A DNA stretch of 52,077 bases from Rhizobacter sp. (lineage in GTDB: Bacteria > Pseudomonadota > Gammaproteobacteria > Burkholderiales > Burkholderiaceae_C), in the NCBI GenBank assembly GCA_025350965.1, contig JANXWV010000018.1:1-52077 (forward strand), given 5' to 3'. Positions 42,990 through 52,077 of the stretch are shown piece after piece. Below the pieces are notes generated by a model. The model was not told where the DNA came from and made no database searches. It saw nothing but the letters and a program-made list of their open reading frames with translations. A program made the translations under genes and the position numbers. Numbering within the stretch: position 1 is the stretch's first letter; each line of letters opens with the position of its first letter.

Positions 42990-43322
42990 ATGGCCACACT
43001 CGACGACCACATCGCCCAAAGCCTGCGTGACAGCCAGCGCAGCGGCGAGCTTCAATCGGCGCCCAGCTGGGGTAAGCCGCTCGACCTGGACGACGGCTAC
43101 GCGCAAACGCCGGAAGAGCTGCGCATGGCCTTCAAGGCCTTGAAGGAAGCCGGCTTCGTGCCACCCGAGGTCGAGGTGATGAAGCAGCTCGCCGCGTTGC
43201 GCGCGCTCATCGCGAGCAGCCCGGATGCGCCCGGCGCCGAGGCCCTGCGCCGCCGTGCGAGCGAGCTCCAGCAACACCTCGCGCTGCGGCTGGAGAAGCT
43301 GCGCACGAGCGGCAGCCTGTGA
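42990..43322 (+). CDS. DUF1992 (DnaJ homologue C28-like) protein
   Basis: 110 residues. MATLDDHIAQSLRDSQRSGEL followed by WGKPLDLDD and PEELRMAFKALKEAGFVPPEVEVMKQL is the DUF1992 pattern shared with the C-terminal part of DNAJC28 and E. coli YhdN-type proteins. There is no J-domain. Function unknown. Ribosome site GGAGAA precedes the ATG. Confidence 0.88.
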   Translation: MATLDDHIAQSLRDSQRSGELQSAPSWGKPLDLDDGYAQTPEELRMAFKALKEAGFVPPEVEVMKQLAALRALIASSPDAPGAEALRRRASELQQHLALRLEKLRTSGSL

Positions 43323-43349
43323 TGCGTGCGACGTGACGCTGCCGGCCCA

Positions 43350-43835
43350 TCAGAACTTCTCGCGGTCGTAGTAGTCGACCGTCGTTTCGGCGCGGAACAG
43401 CTTGCGCATACCGGGTTGGTTCGGCGGGCGCGCCGACACCATGACCTTCTGCGAGTCCGGGTACTCGCAGACCTCCAGGTTCACGACGGTCGACAGCGCC
43501 AGGTAGCGCATCGTCGTCGTGCCCGTGTTGATGATCTGGTGTGCCACAGCGGCGCCGCCGGTCGGGCAGGCGATCACGTCGTGCGGGCGGATCGGGTAAC
43601 GCTGGTCGCCGAAGCGAAGCTCGCCTTCACCTTCGAGAATCAGGAACATCTCTTCCTCGCCGCGGTGGCTGTGGAAGGGGCACTGCGCCTTGCCCGGCGG
43701 CAGCACCGACAGGTTGTAGCCCAGTTGCCGCGCGCCGATGTGGGCGCCGATCTGCCCCCGGCTGGAGGTGTAGTAGCCGTTGTCTTCGATGTCGTCGAAG
43801 GTGACCTCGTCGAGGTTCATGAAGGGCTTGGTCAT
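43350..43835 (-). CDS. Cupin-domain protein
   Basis: 161 residues with a single cupin beta-barrel. Metal-binding motif 1 is PFHSHRGEEEMFLILEGEGELRFG (two His and Glu) and motif 2 is PTGGAAVAHQIINTG. The rest (YPIRPHDVIACP, ALSTVVNLEVCEYPDSQKVMV) resembles uncharacterised cupins that may isomerise sugars or bind small ligands. A GGAG ribosome site precedes the ATG at 43835. The WYL regulator gene lies immediately upstream on the same strand. Confidence 0.9.
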   Translation of the reverse strand: MTKPFMNLDEVTFDDIEDNGYYTSSRGQIGAHIGARQLGYNLSVLPPGKAQCPFHSHRGEEEMFLILEGEGELRFGDQRYPIRPHDVIACPTGGAAVAHQIINTGTTTMRYLALSTVVNLEVCEYPDSQKVMVSARPPNQPGMRKLFRAETTVDYYDREKF

Positions 43836-43854
43836 GGGGTGCTCCGTTGAAACG

Positions 43855-44559
43855 TCAGGCCGTGCGCGAAGGCGTCGAACGCTCGCCCTCGATGCGCCGG
43901 AACAAGTCTGCCAGTGTCTTGCCCGGCTCGTCGCGAAAGCGCTCGTCCAGCACCTGCAAGGCCTGGATGCGGTCGACGCGGAAGCTGCGAATGCCCACCC
44001 GCGTTTCGCACCACGCGGCCAGCGTCCACACCGCGCCCCAGTAGAAACTGCCGAGCGGGCGAACGGTACGCTGGCTCAATTGCTCTTTCGCGTCGAGGTA
44101 GTCGATGCGCAGCTTCTGGTGCGCCTCGGTGGCCACGCGCAGCACTTCGAGCTGCTGGCGCGTGCTGTCGTCAATGCCGATGGCCGGCGCATACAGCGCC
44201 AGGCTCTCGGCCGCTGCGCGTGCGGCCGGCGGCAGCACTGCGAGGATCTTCGACAGCGCGCCTTCGGCTTGCCGCGCCAGGGCCCCATCGAGCCTCGGCT
44301 GCGCGAGCCGAACCGATGCGACCAGTGCCTGCGCTTCGTCTTTGGTGAACATGAGCGGCGGCAGGTCGAAGCCTGCGTTCATGCGGTAGCCCACGCCGGC
44401 CTCGCCTTCGATGGGCACGCCCTGCGCCATCAACTCAGCCACGTCGCGGTAGACCGTGCGCTCGGAGACTTCGAGCCGCCCGGCGATGAAGCCGGCCGTG
44501 CTCAAGCGCCGGCCGCGAATGAGTTGGACGATCTGGAACAGGCGTTCGGCGCGGCGCAT
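43855..44559 (-). CDS. WYL-domain helix-turn-helix transcriptional regulator (YafY family)
   Basis: 234 residues. The N-terminal winged helix is ERLFQIVQLIRGRRLSTAGFIAGRLEVSERTVYRDVAELMAQGVPIEG. The WYL region is represented by KLRIDYLDAKEQLSQRTVRPLGSFYWGAVWTLAAWCETRVGIRSFRVDRI, with the W and Y-like positions in AW..C. Regulators of this type sense ligands through the WYL domain. It is 19 bases upstream of the cupin gene and could control it. Confidence 0.92.
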   Translation of the reverse strand: MRRAERLFQIVQLIRGRRLSTAGFIAGRLEVSERTVYRDVAELMAQGVPIEGEAGVGYRMNAGFDLPPLMFTKDEAQALVASVRLAQPRLDGALARQAEGALSKILAVLPPAARAAAESLALYAPAIGIDDSTRQQLEVLRVATEAHQKLRIDYLDAKEQLSQRTVRPLGSFYWGAVWTLAAWCETRVGIRSFRVDRIQALQVLDERFRDEPGKTLADLFRRIEGERSTPSRTA

Positions 44560-44590
44560 CTTGTTTGTCGTTGGAGCAGGCGGCGCGATG

Positions 44591-45034
44591 CTACACAGCG
44601 GCCCGCGCCGCGCGCATCGCCTTCGCGATGTTGTCCATGTCGTCAGCCGTGACCTTCAGCAGGCCGAAGCGGAACGCATAACCCCAGTTCGCCTTGCCCT
44701 GCGTGAACGACAGCGCATCGAGCAGCGGGCGGATCGGCGCCTCGTGGGCGTCGAGCCAGGCCACGTCCTTGCGCCAGGGCTCGAAGCCGTTCGCCATCTG
44801 GCCTTGGTAGACACGCTCGTCCCGCACCGTGCCGATGGCCGTGAAGGCCTGGCAAGCGTCCTTCGTGCCGAACACGCGCACCGGCGAGTAGTAGGCGATG
44901 CGGTCGCCTGCATGCAGGCGCTTGAGCGGCGCGCCCTTGCCGTGGCCGACCTGCATGAAGCCCTGGGCACGGCCGATGGCCACGTGCTCGGCACTCGCCA
45001 CGGCGACCCAGTTCGCGTGTTCGACGGCGGCCAT
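44591..45034 (-). CDS. EVE-domain protein
   Basis: 147 residues with the PUA-like EVE fold: [46 protein letters not shown], then [15 protein letters not shown] and [14 protein letters not shown] domains bind modified bases; stand-alone members have no fixed role. I start at ATG 45034; GTG 45043 would overlap the VOC gene stop (GTGA) and couple the two. Confidence 0.87.
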   Translation of the reverse strand: MAAVEHANWVAVASAEHVAIGRAQGFMQVGHGKGAPLKRLHAGDRIAYYSPVRVFGTKDACQAFTAIGTVRDERVYQGQMANGFEPWRKDVAWLDAHEAPIRPLLDALSFTQGKANWGYAFRFGLLKVTADDMDNIAKAMRAARAAV

Positions 45035-45039
45035 GTCGA

Positions 45040-45423
45040 TCACTTCAGCGCGTGCAGGCCAACGCGGTTGCCTTCGGTGTCGGCGATGTGCACGAAGCAG
45101 CCCATGTCACCGGGCAGCGTGACCTTGGGCACCAGCACGCGGCCGCCGGCCGCTTCGACGCGCGCCACCACCCCATCGAGCGACGGCCCGGCGTTGAGGT
45201 ACACCAGCGAGCCGTCGAGCGACGGCGCGGGCACGCCGTCCCCCGCGAGCAGGCAGCCACCGGTGCCTTGTTCACCGTCGTAGGCGAACACGCCGAGTTG
45301 CTTGGTCCCGATGGCCTCGCGGCGGATGGGGGTGCCGAGCAGCGCTTCGTAGAAAGCGGTTGCGCGGCCCATGTCGAGCACGGGGATTTCAAACCAGTGG
45401 ATGGCATTGCGGTGCGGGGTCAT
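45040..45423 (-). CDS. VOC-family (glyoxalase-like) protein
   Basis: 127 residues. Two beta-alpha-beta modules are visible: [22 protein letters not shown] and [18 protein letters not shown]. The closing [12 protein letters not shown] is typical. No specific reaction can be assigned. I start at ATG 45423, preceded by GGAG at 6-base spacing; the frame to 45459 adds a non-conserved leader. Confidence 0.9.
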   Translation of the reverse strand: MTPHRNAIHWFEIPVLDMGRATAFYEALLGTPIRREAIGTKQLGVFAYDGEQGTGGCLLAGDGVPAPSLDGSLVYLNAGPSLDGVVARVEAAGGRVLVPKVTLPGDMGCFVHIADTEGNRVGLHALK

Positions 45424-45510
45424 GGTCAGCTCCAGAAGTTGTTGAACGGGAGCCGCCATGGTGCGCGGGGGCTGCTGACAGCGTGGTGTCAGCAGGGCGC
45501 AGTCACGCCA

Positions 45511-47016
<1,506 letters not shown>

Positions 47017-47057
47017 GGTGGTGTGTTCAGGGCGGTGCGGTCGCGGTGTGGCGCGGA

Positions 47058-47825
47058 TCAATCGGTGCAGGTCACGCAGGTCACGCCGGCTTCAGCCAGC
47101 AAGGCCGGGAAGGGCGCGGGCGGCTCGGCGTCGGTGAACAGCATGTCGACCTGTTCGAGCCGGCCGACCTCGACCATCGCCGGGCGGTTGAACTTGCTGT
47201 GGTCGGCGGCCAGCCACACCTCGCGCGACTGGCCGATGATGGCGCGCGCCACCTTCACTTCGCGGTAGTCGAAGTCGCGCAGCGTGCCGTCGGCTTCGAT
47301 CGCCGAGATGCCGATCAGGCCGATGTCGACCTTGAACTGCTGGATGAAATCGATCGTCACCTCGCCAATGATGCCGCGGTCGCGCGCCCGCACCACGCCG
47401 CCGGCCACGATGACCTCGCAGTCGCGGTTGCCCGACAGCACGGCCGCCACGTTCAGGTTGTTGGTGATCACGCGCAGGCCCTTGTGCTGCAGCAGCTCGC
47501 GCGCAATCGCCTCGGCCGTGGTGCCGATGTTGATGATGAGCGAGCAGTCGTTCGGCACCGCCTTCGCCACCGCTCGTGCGATGCGTTGCTTGGCCTGCTC
47601 GTTGAGCAATTGCCGCTGCCGGTAGGCCAGGTTCTCGGTGGTCGAACCGGGCACGCGCACGCCGCCGTGGAAGCGCGCCAGCAGGCCTGCAGCGGCCAGC
47701 AGCTTCACGTCGCGCCGGACCGTTTGCAGCGTCACGCCGAACTGCTCGGCCAGCGCTTCGACCGATACCGTGCCGCGGCGCTGGGTTTCTTCGACGAGCT
47801 GGGCCTGGCGGGGGTTCGGCGTCAT
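47058..47825 (-). CDS. glpR: Glycerol-3-phosphate regulon repressor (DeoR family)
   Basis: 255 residues. The DeoR helix-turn-helix is near the N-terminus ([41 protein letters not shown], about residues 16-56). The sugar-phosphate sensor domain follows, with [15 protein letters not shown] and [18 protein letters not shown]. By position it should repress glpR-glpK and the divergent glpD-glpSTPQV, released by glycerol-3-phosphate. I start at ATG 47825 (MTPNPRQ); the frame to 47948 crosses the intergenic region. Confidence 0.95.
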   Translation of the reverse strand: MTPNPRQAQLVEETQRRGTVSVEALAEQFGVTLQTVRRDVKLLAAAGLLARFHGGVRVPGSTTENLAYRQRQLLNEQAKQRIARAVAKAVPNDCSLIINIGTTAEAIARELLQHKGLRVITNNLNVAAVLSGNRDCEVIVAGGVVRARDRGIIGEVTIDFIQQFKVDIGLIGISAIEADGTLRDFDYREVKVARAIIGQSREVWLAADHSKFNRPAMVEVGRLEQVDMLFTDAEPPAPFPALLAEAGVTCVTCTD

Positions 47826-47838
47826 GGGGCGCGAGGGT

Positions 47839-47927
47839 AAACGAATCAAATCGAATCCGACTACGGGATTTCCATGCCTCAAAACGAACATAAACAGCAC
47901 ACAAACGAACAAGTGCGAATCTAGAAT
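47839..47927. promoter_or_regulatory. glpR/glpD divergent control region with GlpR-operator-like repeats
   Basis: Three related boxes: AAACGAATC at 47839-47847, AAACGAACA at 47882-47890 and again at 47903-47911. The last two are exactly 21 bp apart (two helical turns) and the first is 43 bp before the second. DeoR-type repressors use such direct repeats. A -10-like TAGAAT for glpD is at 47922-47927, eight bases before its GTG, so the promoter overlaps the second box region. Confidence 0.6.
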
Positions 47928-47935
47928 CCGCCTCC

Positions 47936-49603
47936 GTGAATGCCGCACAGCCCTTCTTCGCCAACCCGACCGATGCCGCGTCGAGCGCGGTTGCGCAGGC
48001 GTGCGACGTGCTCGTGGTGGGCGGTGGCATCAACGGGGCCGGCATTGCGCGCGACCTCGCGGGCCGCGGCCTGAAAGTGCTGCTGTGCGAGAAGGACGAC
48101 CTGGCCGCGCACACCTCGTCGTCGTCGACCAAGCTCATTCACGGCGGCCTGCGCTACCTCGAGTACTACGAGTTCTCGCTTGTGCGCAAGGCGCTGGCCG
48201 AGCGCGAGGTGCTGCTCAAGAGCGCCCCGCACATCATGTGGCCGCTGCGTTTCGTGATGCCGCACGACCCCGGCATGCGGCCGAGCTGGATGATCCGCGC
48301 CGGCCTGTTCCTGTACGACCACCTGGCGCGCCGCGAGGTGCTGGCCGGCTCACGCGCGATCGACCTGCGCACGCATGCGGCCGGCGCGCCGCTCAAGGCC
48401 GGCTACCGCAAGGGCTTCGTGTATTCCGACGGCTGGGTGGACGACGCGCGGCTCGTGGTGCTGAACGCGCTGGACGCCGCCGAGCGCGGCGCGACGGTGC
48501 TCACACGCTGGCGCTGCGTTGACGCGCAGCGCGGCGCCACGCACTGGCAGGTGCGCCTGCAAAGCGCGGCGGGCGAGGTGCGCGAGGTCACGGCCCGCGC
48601 ACTCGTGAACGCGGCCGGCCCGTGGGCGGCGCAGTTCCTGGCTGAACATGCCCACGCGCCGGAGCGCAAATCACTGCGGCTCGTCAAGGGCAGCCACATC
48701 GTGGTGAAGAAACTGTTCGACCACGACCACGCGTACATCTTCCAGAACCCCGACAAGCGCATCATCTTCGCGATTCCGTATGAAGGCGACTTCACGCTGA
48801 TCGGCACCACCGATGTCGAGCACACCGGCGCCATCGGCGCGGTGCACGTGGCCGCCGCCGAGACCAGTTACCTGTGCGAGCAGGCAAGCCGCTATTTCGC
48901 CAAGCCCGTGGTGCCCGCTGACGTGGTCTGGTCGTACGCCGGCGTGCGGCCGCTGCTCGACGACGAGTCGGGCGACCCGTCGGCCGTGACGCGGGACTAC
49001 TCGCTCGAACTCGACACGGCCGCCGCGCCGTTGCTGTCGGTCTGGGGCGGCAAGATCACGACGTTCCGCAAGCTCGCCGAAGAAGCCGCCGACCTTCTGG
49101 CCGATCCGCTCCAGGCCGGCCACGGCGCCTGGACGGCCGGTGCCCACCTGCCCGGCGGCGACCTGCCGAAGGCTGCGGGCGACAGCGCCGACATCGTGGC
49201 GCAGTTCGAAGCTTTCGTGCACGCGCTCGCGGTGCGCCACCCCGAGATCCCGACCGCCACGCGCCGCCGTCTGGCGCGGGGCTACGGCTCGCGCGTGGAC
49301 ACGCTGCTCAAGGGCGGGCTCGGTGCCGAGGTGGCGCCCGGCCTGTTCGAGTGCGAACTGTTCTACCTCCACGGCACCGAGTGGGCGCGCAACGCCGACG
49401 ACGTGCTGTGGCGCCGCACCAAGCTCGGCCTGCACTACACCGCCGCCGAGCGCGCAGCGGTGTCCGGCTGGTGCACTGCGCACTGGGGCGAGTGCGCCGT
49501 TGCGGCCGACAGTGCGGGCGACAGTGCGGCCGATAGTGCGTCCGATAGGGCGGCCCAGGGCGCCGTCAATGCCCCCAACACACAAGAGACCGCATGGAAC
49601 TGA
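47936..49603 (+). CDS. glpD: Glycerol-3-phosphate dehydrogenase (aerobic, FAD)
   Basis: Membrane-associated flavoenzyme oxidising glycerol-3-phosphate to dihydroxyacetone phosphate and feeding quinone. 555 residues. Features are DVLVVGGGINGAGIARDLAGRG (residues 24-45), SSSTKLIHGGLRYLE, NAAGPWA, GTTDVEH and WGGKITTFRKLAEEA. The start is GTG at 47936. The last 40 residues (DSAGDSAADSASDRAAQGA...) are a low-complexity tail encoded by a 12-bp tandem repeat. The stop overlaps glpS by 10 bases. First gene of the glycerol-import operon. Confidence 0.97.
   Translation: MNAAQPFFANPTDAASSAVAQACDVLVVGGGINGAGIARDLAGRGLKVLLCEKDDLAAHTSSSSTKLIHGGLRYLEYYEFSLVRKALAEREVLLKSAPHIMWPLRFVMPHDPGMRPSWMIRAGLFLYDHLARREVLAGSRAIDLRTHAAGAPLKAGYRKGFVYSDGWVDDARLVVLNALDAAERGATVLTRWRCVDAQRGATHWQVRLQSAAGEVREVTARALVNAAGPWAAQFLAEHAHAPERKSLRLVKGSHIVVKKLFDHDHAYIFQNPDKRIIFAIPYEGDFTLIGTTDVEHTGAIGAVHVAAAETSYLCEQASRYFAKPVVPADVVWSYAGVRPLLDDESGDPSAVTRDYSLELDTAAAPLLSVWGGKITTFRKLAEEAADLLADPLQAGHGAWTAGAHLPGGDLPKAAGDSADIVAQFEAFVHALAVRHPEIPTATRRRLARGYGSRVDTLLKGGLGAEVAPGLFECELFYLHGTEWARNADDVLWRRTKLGLHYTAAERAAVSGWCTAHWGECAVAADSAGDSAADSASDRAAQGAVNAPNTQETAWN
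49508..49555 (+). repeat. Four-copy 12-bp tandem repeat in the 3' end of glpD
   Basis: Four successive units related to GACAGTGCGGCC at 49508, 49520, 49532 and 49544. Each unit encodes Asp-Ser/Arg-Ala-small residue (DSAG, DSAA, DSAS, DRAA). Copy number could vary without frameshift because the unit is a multiple of three. Confidence 0.85.
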
Positions 49604-50673
49604 GACTCGACCGCATCGAGAAGCAGGTGGGTGCGCAGACCCACCTGTACCCGCTCGACCTGACGCTGGTGCCGCGCGCCGTGACGGTGCTGCTGGGCGC
49701 CACGCAGGCCGGCAAGACCACGTTGATGCGCCTGATGGCGGGGCTCGACGTGCCGAGCAAAGGCCGTGTCACGGCCGACGGCAAGGACGTGACGGGACTG
49801 CCGGTGCGCGAACGAAACGTGGCCATGGTCTACCAGCAATTCATCAACTACCCGTCGATGACGGTCGCCGACAACATCGCCTCGCCGCTGAAGTTGCGCG
49901 CCGGCAAGACGAGCCGCAGCAGCATCGACGCGCGGGTCAACGAACTGGCCGCCAAGCTGCACATCGACCCCTTCTTGAAGCGCTTGCCAGCCGAGTTGTC
50001 GGGTGGGCAGCAACAGCGTGTGGCTCTTGCCCGCGCCCTCGCGAAGAATGCACCGCTGATGCTGCTCGACGAGCCGCTGGTGAACCTCGACTACAAGCTG
50101 CGCGAGGAGTTGCGCGACGAGCTCTCGCAGCTGTTCGCGGCCGGTGAGTCCACCGTCGTCTACGCCACCACCGAGCCCACCGAAGCGCTGCTGCTCGGCG
50201 GCTACACGGCCGTGATGGACCGGGGCGAACTGCTGCAGTACGGCCCTACCGCAGAGGTGTTCCACCGGCCGAAGTCGATCCGCGTGGCGCGCGCTTTCAG
50301 CGACCCGCCGATGAACCTGGTGCAGGGCACGGCGGTGGCCGGCGGCATGGCGCTGCCGGGCGGCGGCGTGCTGCCGATGGCCTTGCCCGACGGCAGTTCG
50401 GCGCTCACGCTGGGCATTCGCGCCAGCGCGCTGCGCGTGCGCGGCGGCACCGCCGACATGGCGCTGCCCGGTACGGTGGAGCTGGCCGAGATCGCTGGCT
50501 CCGACACCTTCGTGCACGTGGCCACGCCCATCGGCGAACTGGTGGCGCAACTCACCGGCGTGCATGTGTTCACGCTGGGTGCCGCGATCACGCTGTACCT
50601 CGACCCGGCACGCGTGCACGTGTTCGACGCGGCGGGCGAACTGCTGGTTGCGCCCACCCTGGGAGCGCACTGA
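49594..50673 (+). CDS. glpS: Glycerol ABC transporter ATP-binding protein GlpS
   Basis: One of two ATPases of the GlpSTPQV glycerol importer, 359 residues. Walker A is GATQAGKTTL (the usual Ser/Gly is replaced by Thr-Gln), the Q-loop is VYQQFINYP, the signature [13 protein letters not shown] is complete, and Walker B is LMLLDEPLVNLD. The switch position reads YATTEPTEA, lacking the usual His, a feature I also recall for this subfamily. A TOBE-like C-terminal domain follows residue 240. The ATG lies 10 bases inside glpD. Confidence 0.93.
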   Translation: MELRLDRIEKQVGAQTHLYPLDLTLVPRAVTVLLGATQAGKTTLMRLMAGLDVPSKGRVTADGKDVTGLPVRERNVAMVYQQFINYPSMTVADNIASPLKLRAGKTSRSSIDARVNELAAKLHIDPFLKRLPAELSGGQQQRVALARALAKNAPLMLLDEPLVNLDYKLREELRDELSQLFAAGESTVVYATTEPTEALLLGGYTAVMDRGELLQYGPTAEVFHRPKSIRVARAFSDPPMNLVQGTAVAGGMALPGGGVLPMALPDGSSALTLGIRASALRVRGGTADMALPGTVELAEIAGSDTFVHVATPIGELVAQLTGVHVFTLGAAITLYLDPARVHVFDAAGELLVAPTLGAH

Positions 50674-50674
50674 C

Positions 50675-51772
50675 ATGGCCCGGATCACGCTCGATCTGGC
50701 GCATGCCTACAAGGCCAACCCGCAGCGCGACGAAGACTATGCGCTGCTGCCGCTCAACATGGTCTTCGACGACGGCGGCGCGTACGCACTGCTCGGCCCT
50801 TCGGGTTGCGGCAAGACCACGCTGCTCAACATCATCTCGGGCCTCGTGAAGCCGTCGCAAGGCAGCGTGAAGTTCGACGGCGTGGACGTGACCGCGCGGA
50901 CGCCGCAGCAGCGCAACATCGCGCAGGTGTTCCAGTTTCCGGTCATCTACGACACCATGACGGTGGCCGAGAACCTCGCCTTCCCGCTGAAGAACCGCGG
51001 CGTGCCGGCCGACCGCATCAAGGCCCGCGTCGGCAAGATTGCCGAGATGCTGGAGATGAGCGCGCAGCTCGACACGCGCGCCGCCGGCCTGGCGGCCGAT
51101 GCCAAGCAGAAGATCTCGCTGGGCCGCGGCCTGGTGCGCGAAGACGTGAGCGCGGTGCTGTTCGACGAGCCACTGACCGTGATCGATCCGCACCTGAAGT
51201 GGCAGCTGCGGCGCAAGCTGAAGCAGATCCACCACGAGCTCAGGCTGACGCTCGTCTATGTCACGCACGACCAGGTCGAGGCGCTGACCTTCGCCGATCA
51301 GGTGGTCGTGATGACGCGCGGCCGCGCGGTGCAGATCGGCAGCGCGTCGGAGCTGTTCGAACGGCCGCAGCACACCTTCGTCGGCCACTTCATCGGTTCG
51401 CCGGGGATGAACTTCCTGCCGGCGCAATGGAGCGCCAGCGGGCTGTCGGTGGCGGGCCGCCAGGTGCTGACCCCCGGCGCGGCGACGCAGGCCGACGGGG
51501 CCACGCTGCTCGGCGTGCGACCCGAGTACGTGACGCTCGAATCGGCCGACGCGCCCGGCACGATCCCCGCGGTCGTGACGCAGGCGCAGGACATCGGCAC
51601 CTACTGGCTCGTCAGTGCGTGCATTGCCGGCAGCGAGACACCGATCCGGCTGCGCGTGAATCCGGCGCGCGCGATCCCGCAGGTGGGCGACGCAGTGTGG
51701 CTCGGCGTCGTCGGCACCCACACCTGCTTCTATCGTGACGAGAAACTGATCGCGCCGGAGGTCGTCGCATGA
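50675..51772 (+). CDS. glpT: Glycerol ABC transporter ATP-binding protein GlpT
   Basis: Second ATPase of the glycerol importer, 365 residues. Walker A GPSGCGKTTL, Q-loop VFQFPVIYD, Walker B AVLFDEPLTVIDP and switch His in YVTHDQVEA are intact. The signature, however, is GLAADAKQKISLGRG in place of LSGGQ. GlpS shows the reverse pattern (good signature, no switch His), so the heterodimer should have one complete and one degenerate ATP site. This ABC GlpT is unrelated to the E. coli GlpT antiporter. It starts 1 base after glpS and overlaps glpP by 4 bases. Confidence 0.93.
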   Translation: MARITLDLAHAYKANPQRDEDYALLPLNMVFDDGGAYALLGPSGCGKTTLLNIISGLVKPSQGSVKFDGVDVTARTPQQRNIAQVFQFPVIYDTMTVAENLAFPLKNRGVPADRIKARVGKIAEMLEMSAQLDTRAAGLAADAKQKISLGRGLVREDVSAVLFDEPLTVIDPHLKWQLRRKLKQIHHELRLTLVYVTHDQVEALTFADQVVVMTRGRAVQIGSASELFERPQHTFVGHFIGSPGMNFLPAQWSASGLSVAGRQVLTPGAATQADGATLLGVRPEYVTLESADAPGTIPAVVTQAQDIGTYWLVSACIAGSETPIRLRVNPARAIPQVGDAVWLGVVGTHTCFYRDEKLIAPEVVA

Positions 51773-52077
51773 AACCCGTGAACCAGAAGGCGTGGCTGCT
51801 GGTCCTGCCGGTGGTGCTGTGCGTGGCGTTCTCGGCGATCCTGCCGCTGATGACCGTCGTGAACTACTCGGTGCAGGACATCATCTCGCCCGAGCGCCGT
51901 GTGTTCGTCGGCACCGAGTGGTTCAAGTCGGTGATGCGCGACGACGATCTGCAGGGCGCGCTGTGGCGGCAGATGGTGTTCTCGCTGTCGGTGCTGCTGG
52001 TCGAGATCCCGCTCGGCATCGCGCTCGCGCTGTCGATGCCGGCCAAGGGCTGGAAGTCGTCGCTCGTGCTCGTGCTG
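51769..52077 (+). CDS. glpP: Glycerol ABC transporter permease GlpP (5' part, cut by window edge)
   Basis: 103 codons are visible. The start MKPVNQKAWLLVLPVVLCVAF is followed by LPLMTVVNYSVQDI and, after a periplasmic stretch (RRVFVGTEWFKSVMRDDDLQ), the second helix MVFSLSVLLVEIPLGIALALSMP. This matches MalF-type permeases. The ATG at 51769 overlaps the glpT stop (ATGA). glpQ, the binding-protein gene glpV and others should follow outside the window. Confidence 0.9.
   Translation, partial: MKPVNQKAWLLVLPVVLCVAFSAILPLMTVVNYSVQDIISPERRVFVGTEWFKSVMRDDDLQGALWRQMVFSLSVLLVEIPLGIALALSMPAKGWKSSLVLVL

Overview
The window is a contiguous, gene-dense, very GC-rich chromosomal segment. Third codon positions are strongly G/C biased. 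Gene content and order point to a betaproteobacterium of the order Burkholderiales, probably the Rubrivivax/Leptothrix/Methylibium/Rhizobacter neighbourhood. The main reasons are the hpf-ptsN-hprK / fur-bamE-dapB-exbBD block, the yhdP-nitrilase pair divergent from glnE, and the glpK-glpR / glpD-glpSTP arrangement. This placement is inference from synteny and protein motifs; no 16S gene is present. I saw no rRNA, tRNA, CRISPR array or intact insertion sequence.

Layout. 1-2310 (minus): polar amino-acid ABC importer (ATPase cut by the window edge, permease, binding protein). 2494-4153: three translationally coupled genes for a cobalt-type nitrile hydratase and its activator. 4216-6739: proA, queC and a LemA-like membrane protein. 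6762-9414: a hypothetical protein, a monohaem cytochrome c and a Tat-exported flavocytochrome-c sulfide dehydrogenase flavoprotein. 9415-11024: an accessory islet with a complete HigBA-type toxin-antitoxin pair, a decapitated BrnA-type antitoxin, a second copy of the last ~198 bp of the flavoprotein gene, and a second toxin/antitoxin pair whose toxin has no ordinary start codon. 11173-16386 (minus): nitrilase-family amidase and a 1440-residue YhdP-type AsmA-like protein. 16579-22448: glnE, a rhombosortase-like rhomboid protease, an EamA exporter, a small uncertain ORF, rfaE2 (minus) and a glutathione S-transferase.

22467-30956 is the most interesting region: a ferritin-like di-iron protein divergent from an eight-gene, tightly packed operon (COG2907 flavoprotein, DUF1365, CFA-synthase homologue, chalcone-isomerase-like protein, GPH/MFS transporter, DUF3833 lipoprotein, SDR, SnoaL-like). 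Related sets in Rhodobacter are tied to membrane-lipid remodelling and methylated/furan fatty acids under RpoE-ChrR control. The CFA-synthase homologue here has lost two residues of the bicarbonate pocket of true cyclopropane synthases, so the operon probably makes a different methylated lipid.

30960-38403: corA, hpf, ptsN, hprK, fur (minus), bamE, dapB, an ExbB/ExbD pair and a histone-deacetylase-like amidohydrolase. 38423-39096 (minus): a Phd/YefM-ParE type toxin-antitoxin pair. 39363-45423: DUF4331 and PEP-CTERM secreted proteins, a TTC38-like repeat protein, a DUF1992 protein, a cupin, a WYL regulator, and EVE and VOC proteins. 45511-52077: glycerol utilisation, with glpK and glpR on the minus strand diverging from glpD and the ABC glycerol importer glpS-glpT-glpP (last gene cut by the window edge).
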